Of a stretch of 64,000 bases of DNA, positions 57,101-61,605 are shown one piece after another. The position numbers and the translations under genes are program-made. The notes below the pieces were generated by a model. That model had not been told where the DNA came from and did no database searches. It saw only the letters and a list, made by a program, of their open reading frames with translations. This DNA is from Otis tarda (lineage: Eukaryota > Chordata > Aves > Otidiformes > Otididae): positions 140,376,690 to 140,440,689 of the forward strand of contig CM048553.1 of NCBI GenBank assembly GCA_026413225.1, in the 5' to 3' direction. Position 1 is the first letter of the stretch. Each line of letters opens with the position of its first letter.

Positions 57101-60100
57101 GTTTGTGTGAATACTGAAGATTCCTACATGTGCAAGTGTCATGAAAAATTCATACTGAAGGAAGACGGAAAGACATGTAGATGTGAGTAGCCTGAGCTAT
57201 AAAAATATGTTTTTATTTGAAGCTTTTAAGTGTTGTGTCTGTGAGTGTTTGCACATCTGTATGTTTATTTGTAATTTCCAAACATTTGAGCTGGTTAATA
57301 AAAGATATTATCTCTCCCTAACGAACCTCACCTCACAAACACCATCCACTCTTCTCAGATAAAGATGTTTGCAACTCAGTTGACCATGGCTGTGAACATA
57401 TTTGTGTTAATACTGATGATTCCTATATTTGCAAGTGTCATGAGGACTTCATGCTGAGGGAAGATGGAAAAAGTTGTAGGAGTAAGTTGTTTAATCTTTG
57501 TTTTGTACTTCTTGATCTGTTAATGAAACACACTATGCAATAGAAGTGTGTTATTTGTGTCTTTAATATAGAACAGTTCATGGAAGTGAGCTCCTTCTTA
57601 GAAGAGTATTGCCATATTTTTTACATTTTGTGAAAGCTATTTGCCTAGCTAACTGTGCTAAATACAATTTTCATTATTCCAAGGTAAAAATATCTGCAAA
57701 ACAGTCAACCATGGTTGTGAACATGTCTGTGTTCCAACTGGCGATTCATACACGTGTCAGTGTCACGAGGGATTTATATTGAGGCGGGACAAGAAAACAT
57801 GCAAGAGTGAGTAGCTGAAACTTTTATGGGGAATGTTTTTTTCAGTCATAAAAGAAGTAACAGACTTAATTTTACTCAAAGCTTGTTCATGCCAGTTTTG
57901 CATTTGAGAAATGGTCTAACAAGGAAATTCTCTTAACAATTCTCAGATAAAGACCTGTGTAAGTCCATTGACCATGGCTGTGAACATGTGTGCATTAATA
58001 ATAACAATTCATACAGCTGTCAGTGCAATGAGGGTTTTATCCTGCGACAAGATGGGAAAACATGTCGAAGTAAGTAACTGCATATGTCTGTCAGCCTCTC
58101 TTCTCTGGCATTGCTACGTAAACGAACAAAGATGCTATACTCCTTTGCCATACATTTTTCAAGTATCATGTTTGGAGTCTTTGAATTTATAAATATGTTA
58201 AATAGAATACATACAAATATTTCTATTTTTCCTAGATCAAGATGTCTGCAAATCAGTTGCCCATGGTTGTGAACATATTTGTGTTAATAATGACAATTCT
58301 TACATCTGCAAATGCCAGGAGGGATATGTACTAAAAGAGGATCAGAAAACATGCAGAAGTAAGTACATTTTATTTAGAAAGCATTTGTTTCTTTGATTCC
58401 AAAATTACTTGACCTCACTTCAAATGACTCACTTAAAAAATGCCTCATTTCAAAAATGATAAAATATCTGAAAGCCCAAACCATATGTGAAGTGTGATGG
58501 AAAATGTCTTGGATAATTAACATGATGCTCTCATAAGCAAAAAACTAACAAATTGGAACAGTTGTTTTGGTATAGCATCAAGTACAATAATAATTCTTTC
58601 CAAACATCAGGAAAAAAGCCAAAGTGAAATCTTATTATCAAGGAATGTGCACTTTAATCTGCTTCATATACTGTAGAGCTTCTATCTTTATATACTCCTT
58701 TTAAAAATATCATTAATTCTATTTGCTTATCTTCTAACATGACATGCTTTGAGTCTGACATGCCTTTACCTCATCACCCCTTAATACTTGGAGGAGAAAC
58801 TCTTACTGGAACTCAGTAAAAACATTTATTCTGCAAAAAAATGGATGCCTTAGCTGGGGAGACTATTAAGACCAAAAGAATGGTAGCATATTAGTAGCTG
58901 ATCTCAATCCTAACTAAAATAATTCACCGTGAACTGCTGCCCTATTTTGACTTATGCAATGATATTGAGGCCGTTCTGATACTCATGTTCACTGCATTTC
59001 CATCACCTGAGTGCATGTGACACATCTTTTCCTCATATGACTGCAGAAAGGAATTATTGAACAGCAGTTCTAAAATAGAGTTATTCTCTAAGAAGAAAAG
59101 CCCAGGCTTTAAAGCTGAAAATTCCTTATTTCTACACTGACTTGGTAACAGACATCTTCAATAATTTCTGCAGTCAAAGCAGAAATAAATGTGGAAAGAA
59201 TGTATGTGGAGTTCTCTTTTATGGCAGATCTACTCTGATAGCTTTCACTTTTGAGGTATCTAAAGATCCAAAATCCTCTCTTAAGGCCCTCCAGACAATC
59301 ACCTTCAGGATCTGTTAGTCTACTCTGCAGTCAGCTTAAATAATAAGAAATGTTACAGACATTTCCAGTTACCCTGTACAACACAGAGGTATTTAGAAAT
59401 CTTAGAAACCAGAAGAAAAAAGCTTTGCTTTTTTGTTTCCATGATAGAAGGCAGAGATGTAGAGCACTTGCAGCAGCTTTGAGAAGTAATCTAGCTCATG
59501 GCATATGCTTGAGGCAGAATCATAATATATGTATCTAATAATATCTGATAGATGTTTCAGTAATGTTTCAAAAACTCTCTAATGACAGAGTACGATTGCA
59601 GTGTTCCCGGTAGTTTGTTATCATGCTGTTACCTTTATAATGTTTTTTTCCCTAACAAGCAGATGTCTTTGCAGGAGATGAAGCCATTTGCTGCCTTTTC
59701 TGTTCAATGAGAACAACAGATTTATTGTCTTGTTTAAAACAATACCCTTATACATCTTGGAATGGTGTTATCATGCTTCATATACATCTTTCCTTTCCTT
59801 AAGCAAACAATCTCTGCTCCTTCAAGCTTTCTTCATCTGTCTTGCTTTCTAAATATCTCATTGCTCTTGCTCTGAAGCTGGGGACTCTCCAGTTTGTCTT
59901 TAAGGGTGATACTCAAAGCTTAGCACTGTATGCATCTGAGATGTACAAATTACTGAACACAGCTGCACAATTCTCTCTTGTATTGTGCTTACGGCATTCT
60001 TACTATACAAACATCAGAGATGAGTGGAGGTCAAAGTTCATTTGGTCCCTTAGTATGGCAAATTCCCCCTGGAAGTTACAGTGATCAAATAGGAGCTAAG

Positions 60101-61605
60101 CCTCTCTGCAGCCAGCCCCTTGCACAAAGCACACTAGTCTGTGTCTGCTGGATGCAATTGCTTTCCAGAATTAAAAACACCTGGCAGAACCAGCCCATCT
60201 GCAGCTTCAGAGACATTATGCAGTCCCTAAATTCCCTAACCTTGTTATGGATGCAGGATGCCTACAAACTACTTCAAATTCACATGTGCACTTGCCAAAA
60301 AGTATAAGAACTCCCAAATTTGTCAGTCTCCTGGATTCTCTCCCAGCTTTAATGGGTAAACCAGAAAAGGTTAATTGCAGCAATATATTAGCCTTCTAAT
60401 TACACAATTGTTAGCGAATTACAAGCAAAACAACATATATAAACAATTCTGATCCAAGTTTAGTAGCTAGGCACATTTCTGCCATTCACTCTCTCACCTA
60501 TATTTTTTTAGCTGTTTTTCTGCCACTAGAGGTTTCAGTTTGTGCTATAAAAACATGTGAATTGTTTGAATTTTGTCCCCAGACTTGAACCTCATCCTAA
60601 GCTGTAGGGAAGGCTACCCTTCTCTTCTTGCTCAGCCTTACCCAAGGTATTTGGCTTTTGCCTCACTCTTCCCTGCCACTCGAAACATGATTCATTTCTT
60701 TGTACCACCTTTACCCTTTTTCTGCAACATGAATACAGCTCCAGTGATTCTCTTCCATGTCTTTAAGAGCTGGTCACCTACACAAGTGTAAAGTTCGCAT
60801 GCTGGTCTATCCCTGGAAGAAAATTATGGCAACTCTGTCTCTATATCCTTGCTATGTTCTTCAGTTATACAGTTCTCTCTGCTTAACAGTCGTCCTTAGA
60901 ATTTGCTGGTTGTTACTTGTGTTTTTAGGAGTTGTAGTATTGTTCAAAGCAGTATGTCTCAGTAAGTATTCACTGTGATTTTAGTTTTGTTAAACTTGGG
61001 GTCATAGGCACACTCTTAGCTTTTGATATAGACTGTACACAACAGCTTTAGACACACTGGCAAGGCTGGGTGAGCCAGGAACAAGGTACTCTAGATGATC
61101 TCTGAGTCTTGCAGTCCCTGGGTATCTAGGTCCCTTTGCCAGCTTTGTGGAGATTTTTCATGATCTGAACATTCTGCTGCTTATTTCACAGCATGCACTG
61201 AAGGCCCAGTTGACCTGGTATTTGTGATTGATGGATCAAAAAGTCTCGGAGAGGATAATTTTGAAATTGTAAAACAATTTGTCTCAGGAATCTTGGATTC
61301 ACTTGAGATTTCACCCAAAGATGCTCGAGTTGGTTTGCTTCAGTATTCCACTGAAGTTCGCACAGAGTTTACGTTAAGGCAGTTCAGCTCAGCCAAAGAC
61401 ATGAAGAAAGCTGTATCACAAATGAAATACATGGGGCGAGGTTCCATGACAGGACTGGCTCTGAAGCAAATGTTTGAGAGAAGCTTCACAGAAGCAGAAG
61501 GAGCAAGACCATTGTCAGCAAATGTCCCTCGAATCGCCATTGTGTTTACGGATGGACGAGCCCAAGATGAAGTCTCTGAGTGGGCTGCTAGAGCAAAGCA
61601 AAATG
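9065..61605 (+). CDS. MATN2: Matrilin-2 (MATN2), 5' and central part, 22 coding exons; incomplete at right edge
   Basis: Secreted extracellular-matrix adaptor. Family knowledge: matrilins oligomerise through a C-terminal coiled coil and bridge collagens and other matrix proteins through vWA domains. Joining the exons listed below gives, in order: signal peptide (about residues 1-24), a short basic linker, vWA1 (about 45-234), nineteen EGF-like modules of 41 residues (235-1013), then the start of vWA2 (1014-1151). The order vWA - EGF array - vWA identifies matrilin-2 rather than matrilin-1, -3 or -4, which have few EGF modules. Both vWA domains keep complete MIDAS residues. All 123-nt exons and both vWA exon ends are phase 1, so modules can be added or skipped without frame change. 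I recall human matrilin-2 as about 956 residues with ten EGF modules; nineteen would make this one roughly 370 residues longer. The 3' part of vWA2, the unique region and the coiled coil are outside the window. The only exon boundary problem is the EGF5 donor. Confidence 0.95.
15007..15103 (+). repeat. Polypyrimidine (CT-rich) tract
   Basis: About 100 bases consist almost entirely of C and T on the plus strand, a degenerate (TTTTCC)n/(CTCTT)n low-complexity tract inside intron 2. Confidence 0.8.
18857..19540 (-). mobile_element. CR1 LINE fragment, minus strand (ORF2 C-terminus and 3' UTR)
   Basis: Read on the minus strand, the 3' end is at 18857 with two ATTCTATGA repeats, preceded by the CR1 3' UTR words also seen at 3240-3343. 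Upstream, from about 19540 down to 19111, the minus strand keeps an open frame with typical CR1 ORF2 C-terminal motifs: [32 protein letters not shown] and [20 protein letters not shown]. The element is 5' truncated, lacking endonuclease and most of the reverse transcriptase, so it is a dead copy. The long plus-strand frame at 18970-19569 is its shadow. Confidence 0.92.
23188..23757 (+). CDS. MATN2: MATN2 exon 3: first von Willebrand A domain (vWA1)
   Basis: This 570-nt exon, phase 1 at both ends, encodes residues 45-234. The acceptor is cttccAG (23187) and the donor GTAAGA (23758). The domain begins ENTC and reads into [12 protein letters not shown]. The MIDAS metal site is complete: DSSRS (residues 60-64), Thr133 in GTMTGLA and Asp167 in VTDGRPQD. 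Conserved core strands are [18 protein letters not shown] and EHVFLVANF. One Cys sits near each end of the domain (ENTC at the start, KLC at the end), the usual closing pair. By family knowledge this domain binds matrix ligands through a metal ion. The frame is open throughout. Confidence 0.96.
25303..25650 (-). other. Antisense open frame with acceptor-like junction; possible exon or retrocopy remnant
   Basis: On the minus strand a pyrimidine-rich run ending in ACAG (AG at 25588-25587) opens into about 68 codons of Ser-, Arg- and Lys-rich peptide, beginning near [14 protein letters not shown] and including [18 protein letters not shown]. It then reaches a seven-base A-run (plus 25377-25383) and stops at 25303. 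The composition looks more like real protein than most intronic frames here, but I do not recognise the family. It may be chance, a decayed retrocopy or an antisense exon. Confidence 0.25.
26080..26150 (+). repeat. MIR-like ancient SINE fragment (possible)
   Basis: The segment reads 'ccccattttaca..ggaggaacagaggcacagaaa', the well-known core of MIR/L3-type repeats ('cattttacagatgaggaaactgaggcacag'). It is degraded and short. Confidence 0.5.
26350..26450 (+). repeat. MIR-like ancient SINE fragment, second part (possible)
   Basis: The segment reads 'cttgcccaaaatcacata...gacacagac' and then 'aaggcttgcattcaaattcc', like the distal part of MIR-type repeats ('cttgcccaaggtcacacag...'). It lies about 200 bases after the first fragment in the same orientation, so the two could be one element split by an insertion. 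Confidence 0.45.
28261..28383 (+). CDS. MATN2: MATN2 EGF-like module 1 exon
   Basis: 123 nt, phase 1/1, residues 235-275. Acceptor ttctttCAG (28260), donor GTATGT (28384). Six Cys are in EGF order: MC, HC, FC, VC, RC, TC. It contains [16 protein letters not shown], with the classic Gly-Ser-Tyr turn. Its start ([11 protein letters not shown]) matches the known first EGF of mammalian matrilin-2 closely, which anchors the module numbering. Confidence 0.96.
28384..32627 (+). other. MATN2: Intron between EGF1 and EGF2 (4.2 kb)
   Basis: A+T-rich with many T and A runs (for example the A-run near 29897-29910 and the T-rich tract near 32290-32315). No exon or clear mobile element was found. The acceptor is tttgtAG at 32627. 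Confidence 0.65.
32628..32750 (+). CDS. MATN2: MATN2 EGF-like module 2 exon
   Basis: 123 nt, phase 1/1, residues 276-316. Acceptor tttgtAG (32627), donor GTGAGT (32751). The module reads [20 protein letters not shown], then [19 protein letters not shown], with all six Cys. The QDLCA start is shared with the second EGF module of mammalian matrilin-2. Confidence 0.96.
33715..33793. repeat. (TA)n-rich microsatellite
   Basis: About 80 bases are almost purely A and T with repeated TATA and ATAT units interrupted by TT. Likely variable in length. Confidence 0.85.
36278..36372 (+). repeat. Pyrimidine-rich tract
   Basis: A C/T-rich low-complexity stretch (ttctttttcatcctcctt, ttcttctaccttt and similar words). 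Nothing else was recognised in it. Confidence 0.6.
37420..37876 (+). mobile_element. CR1 LINE 3' fragment, plus strand
   Basis: The order matches CR1 ORF2 end and 3' UTR: a [16 protein letters not shown]...[17 protein letters not shown] reading near 37430-37545, then 'gaggtttagactggacattaggaag' words, 'ggacaatgcccttaataacatg', 'ggactagatgatcattgtaggtccc', and a 3' end with repeated ATTCTATTCTG. The frame is broken by stops. 5' truncated and inactive. Confidence 0.9.
39476..39598 (+). CDS. MATN2: MATN2 EGF-like module 3 exon
   Basis: 123 nt, phase 1/1, residues 317-357. Acceptor ttttCAG (39475), donor GTAAGT (39599). It begins [18 protein letters not shown] and ends LNPDKRTC. The V-D-Y-C-A start and LNPDK end are typical of matrilin-2 modules 3-5. 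Confidence 0.96.
39599..44127 (+). other. MATN2: Intron between EGF3 and EGF4 (4.5 kb)
   Basis: It holds a long plus-strand CR1 at 43026-43893. The segment at about 40540-40760 has repeated 'cagtcagcaggtc' and 'aggcacaggcat' words and may be an unidentified repeat, but I could not assign it. No exon was found elsewhere. Confidence 0.6.
43026..43893 (+). mobile_element. CR1 LINE fragment, plus strand (about 870 bp)
   Basis: The plus strand reads the C-terminal end of CR1 ORF2: [39 protein letters not shown] and [14 protein letters not shown] break follows near 43363, then [28 protein letters not shown] and [19 protein letters not shown]. The 3' UTR closes with 'aggttggactaggtgacc', 'cccttccaaccctaa' and two ATTCTATG/ATTCTGTG repeats. 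Two open segments in different frames show a frameshifted, inactive copy. It is the most complete CR1 in the window. Confidence 0.95.
44128..44250 (+). CDS. MATN2: MATN2 EGF-like module 4 exon
   Basis: 123 nt, phase 1/1, residues 358-398. Acceptor catttAG (44127), donor GTGAGT (44251). It begins [17 protein letters not shown] and ends LNPDKKTC, with all six Cys. It ends with a single A, so direct joining to EGF6 would also give Arg and stay in frame. Confidence 0.96.
44251..45694 (+). other. MATN2: Intron between EGF4 and EGF5 (1.4 kb)
   Basis: Ordinary A+T-rich intron with no repeat or exon recognised. It ends in ctcttcacAG at 45694. Confidence 0.7.
45695..45817 (+). CDS. MATN2: MATN2 EGF-like module 5 exon with defective splice donor
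   Basis: The acceptor tcttcacAG (45694) is good and the module is intact: [17 protein letters not shown], then FVCKCHPGY and DGHTC, six Cys, residues 399-439 if used. At the expected end (45817) the next bases are TGTGTCTC, not GT. A GT one base earlier (45817) would make a 122-nt exon and shift the frame, giving GAG-TGA on joining to EGF6. The only in-frame GT before the stop codon TAG (45842) is at 45821 (GTCTCA, weak), and joining it to the usual EGF6 acceptor would create TGA. The exon may therefore be skipped, spliced with the alternative EGF6 acceptor, or affected by a one-base deletion or assembly error. Confidence 0.75.
45818..47913 (+). other. MATN2: Intron between EGF5 and EGF6 (2.1 kb)
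   Basis: A+T-rich, with no exon or clear mobile element. The 3' end lacks a strong polypyrimidine tract and finishes 'aaatcaaTAG' at 47913, followed at once by GAG. Confidence 0.65.
47914..48036 (+). CDS. MATN2: MATN2 EGF-like module 6 exon
   Basis: 123 nt, phase 1/1, residues 440-480. Donor GTAAGT (48037). The acceptor TAG (47913) is followed by GAG (47914-47916), a NAGNAG arrangement. It begins [17 protein letters not shown] and contains [16 protein letters not shown]. The CEQLCLNT and INEDLKTC words match module 6 of mammalian matrilin-2. Confidence 0.95.
48037..50503 (+). other. MATN2: Intron between EGF6 and EGF7 (2.5 kb)
   Basis: It contains a plus-strand CR1 3' fragment (50058-50430) close to the acceptor. 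Nothing else was recognised. The acceptor is cttccacAG at 50503. Confidence 0.65.
50058..50430 (+). mobile_element. CR1 LINE 3' fragment, plus strand
   Basis: The sequence closely repeats the last 380 bases of the CR1 at 43026-43893, from 'ggagaagagaaggctccggggagaccttata' words to the terminal ATTCTATGATTCTGTGA. It is 5' truncated and ends only 74 bases before the EGF7 exon. Confidence 0.95.
50504..50626 (+). CDS. MATN2: MATN2 EGF-like module 7 exon
   Basis: 123 nt, phase 1/1, residues 481-521. Acceptor ccacAG (50503), donor GTAAGT (50627). It begins [19 protein letters not shown] and contains DRSYTCQC, matching module 7 of mammalian matrilin-2 by its LSDHGCE and DRS words. It is the last of the widely spaced modules. 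Confidence 0.96.
50627..52122 (+). other. MATN2: Intron between EGF7 and EGF8 (1.5 kb)
   Basis: No exon or mobile element was recognised. It contains a perfect 10-bp inverted repeat with a one-base spacer (51192-51212). The acceptor is attcccAG at 52122. Confidence 0.65.
51192..51212. repeat. Short perfect inverted repeat
   Basis: TTTGATCACT and AGTGATCAAA are exact reverse complements separated by one A. No function is implied. Confidence 0.8.
52123..52245 (+). CDS. MATN2: MATN2 EGF-like module 8 exon
   Basis: 123 nt, phase 1/1, residues 522-562. Acceptor tcccAG (52122), donor GTGAGT (52246). Module: [19 protein letters not shown], then [11 protein letters not shown] and REDGKTC. CVSS in place of the usual CVN is also, as I recall, found in mammalian module 8, supporting orthology. 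It is the first module of the dense cluster; the next intron is only 155 bp. Confidence 0.96.
52401..52523 (+). CDS. MATN2: MATN2 EGF-like module 9 exon
   Basis: 123 nt, phase 1/1, residues 563-603. Acceptor gattaccAG (52400), donor GTAAGT (52524). Module: [19 protein letters not shown], then [11 protein letters not shown] and REDGKTC. HDC replaces the usual HGC before the second Cys. A 365-bp intron follows. Confidence 0.96.
52889..53011 (+). CDS. MATN2: MATN2 EGF-like module 10 exon
   Basis: 123 nt, phase 1/1, residues 604-644. Acceptor attctcAG (52888), donor GTAAGT (53012). Module: [19 protein letters not shown], then [11 protein letters not shown] and REDGKTC. It differs from EGF11 at about 7 of 41 residues, making it a close tandem copy. 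Its upstream intron resembles that upstream of EGF16. Confidence 0.96.
53112..53234 (+). CDS. MATN2: MATN2 EGF-like module 11 exon
   Basis: 123 nt, phase 1/1, residues 645-685. The preceding intron is only 100 bp and ends in an 18-T run plus CCCCAG (53111). Donor GTAAGT (53235). Module: [19 protein letters not shown], then [11 protein letters not shown] and REDEKTC, with Glu in place of Gly in the DGKTC word. Closest relative is EGF10. Confidence 0.96.
53451..53573 (+). CDS. MATN2: MATN2 EGF-like module 12 exon
   Basis: 123 nt, phase 1/1, residues 686-726. Acceptor ttcctAG (53450), donor GTAAGT (53574). Module: [19 protein letters not shown], then [11 protein letters not shown] and LRQDGKTC. 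The CQCN and LRQD words are shared only with EGF18. This is the last exon of the first dense cluster. Confidence 0.96.
53574..56629 (+). other. MATN2: Intron between EGF12 and EGF13 (3.1 kb), largely ancient repeat
   Basis: No EGF exon is hidden here: I see no Cys-rich 'catggctgtgaa' word. Much of it looks like a decayed antisense LINE (about 54780-55330, perhaps wider), followed by T-rich repeat-like sequence to about 56000. It splits the two dense EGF clusters, whose other introns are 90-365 bp. Confidence 0.6.
54780..55330 (-). repeat. Decayed CR1/L3-type LINE, reverse-transcriptase part, minus strand
   Basis: Plus-strand words such as 'cagactgacaggc', 'tgcaagttatctgga' and 'tttgccatttctgcatt', then 'atttctaccatttctatctaatag', match in order the antisense of an old CR1/L3-type LINE that is common in reptile genomes, including the antisense of its GPDNLHP-type reverse-transcriptase stretch. 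The coding frame is destroyed. The recognition is from memory and the ends are uncertain. Confidence 0.55.
56630..56752 (+). CDS. MATN2: MATN2 EGF-like module 13 exon
   Basis: 123 nt, phase 1/1, residues 727-767. Acceptor gttcccAG (56629), donor GTAAGT (56753). Module: [19 protein letters not shown], then [11 protein letters not shown] and REDGKTC. CKCQEG is shared with EGF19. It opens the second dense cluster; a 94-bp intron follows. Confidence 0.96.
56847..56969 (+). CDS. MATN2: MATN2 EGF-like module 14 exon
   Basis: 123 nt, phase 1/1, residues 768-808. Acceptor ttttcAG (56846), donor GTAAGT (56970). Module: [19 protein letters not shown], then [11 protein letters not shown] and REDGKTC. 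The CKCR word is shared with EGF8. A 90-bp intron follows, the shortest in the window. Confidence 0.96.
57060..57182 (+). CDS. MATN2: MATN2 EGF-like module 15 exon
   Basis: 123 nt, phase 1/1, residues 809-849. Acceptor gtttgcAG (57059), donor GTGAGT (57183). Module: [19 protein letters not shown], then [11 protein letters not shown] and KEDGKTC. The conserved EGF Gly in C-x-x-G-aromatic is Lys here (CHEKF). It ends with T rather than A, so the residue shared with EGF16 becomes Tyr. Confidence 0.96.
57359..57481 (+). CDS. MATN2: MATN2 EGF-like module 16 exon
   Basis: 123 nt, phase 1/1, residues 850-890. Acceptor cttctcAG (57358), donor GTAAGT (57482). Module: [19 protein letters not shown], then [11 protein letters not shown] and REDGKSC. 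The usual Gly is Asp (CHEDF). The 70 bases upstream resemble those upstream of EGF10. Confidence 0.96.
57684..57806 (+). CDS. MATN2: MATN2 EGF-like module 17 exon
   Basis: 123 nt, phase 1/1, residues 891-931. Acceptor attccaAG (57683), donor GTGAGT (57807). Module: [19 protein letters not shown], then [11 protein letters not shown] and RRDKKTC. CVPT replaces the usual CVN. Its first 17 bases are identical to those of EGF8. Confidence 0.96.
57947..58069 (+). CDS. MATN2: MATN2 EGF-like module 18 exon
   Basis: 123 nt, phase 1/1, residues 932-972. Acceptor attctcAG (57946), donor GTAAGT (58070). Module: [19 protein letters not shown], then [11 protein letters not shown] and LRQDGKTC. The CQCN and LRQD words pair it with EGF12. 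Confidence 0.96.
58236..58358 (+). CDS. MATN2: MATN2 EGF-like module 19 exon (last)
   Basis: 123 nt, phase 1/1, residues 973-1013. Acceptor ttcctAG (58235), donor GTAAGT (58359). Module: [19 protein letters not shown], then [11 protein letters not shown] and KEDQKTC. The [16 protein letters not shown] word matches the last (tenth) EGF of mammalian matrilin-2 as I recall it, so it is probably the ortholog of that module. It joins vWA2 through a Thr codon. Confidence 0.96.
58359..61191 (+). other. MATN2: Intron between EGF19 and vWA2 (2.8 kb)
   Basis: No further EGF exon was found. The stretch at about 59640-60000 looks like an old antisense CR1/L3-type LINE. The rest is A+T-rich without recognised features. 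The acceptor is tatttcacAG at 61191. Confidence 0.6.
59640..60000 (-). repeat. Decayed CR1/L3-type LINE 3' part, minus strand
   Basis: The plus strand shows, in order, degraded forms of well-known CR1/L3 antisense words: 'ttggaatggtgttatcatgc', then 'ttaagcaaacaat', 'tcattgctcttgctctgaa' and 'actctccagtttgtcttt'. These correspond to the antisense of the last part of the LINE ORF2. No frame survives. The ends are approximate. Confidence 0.55.
61192..61605 (+). CDS. MATN2: MATN2 exon: first part of second von Willebrand A domain (vWA2)
   Basis: 414 nt, phase 1/1, residues 1014-1151. Acceptor tttcacAG (61191), donor GTAAGT (61606). It begins [17 protein letters not shown] and carries the complete MIDAS set: DGSKS (residues 1027-1031), Thr1100 in GSMTGLA and Asp1134 in FTDGRAQD. 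It ends at AKQNG, the point where the known mammalian vWA2 is interrupted by an intron. The remaining strands of the domain are not found before the window ends. Confidence 0.96.

Noticed and set aside
52123-58358. Regularly spaced similar units, superficially like a CRISPR or satellite array
   Set aside because: Each unit is a 123-nt EGF exon with splice sites and six cysteines. Spacers are introns of irregular length.
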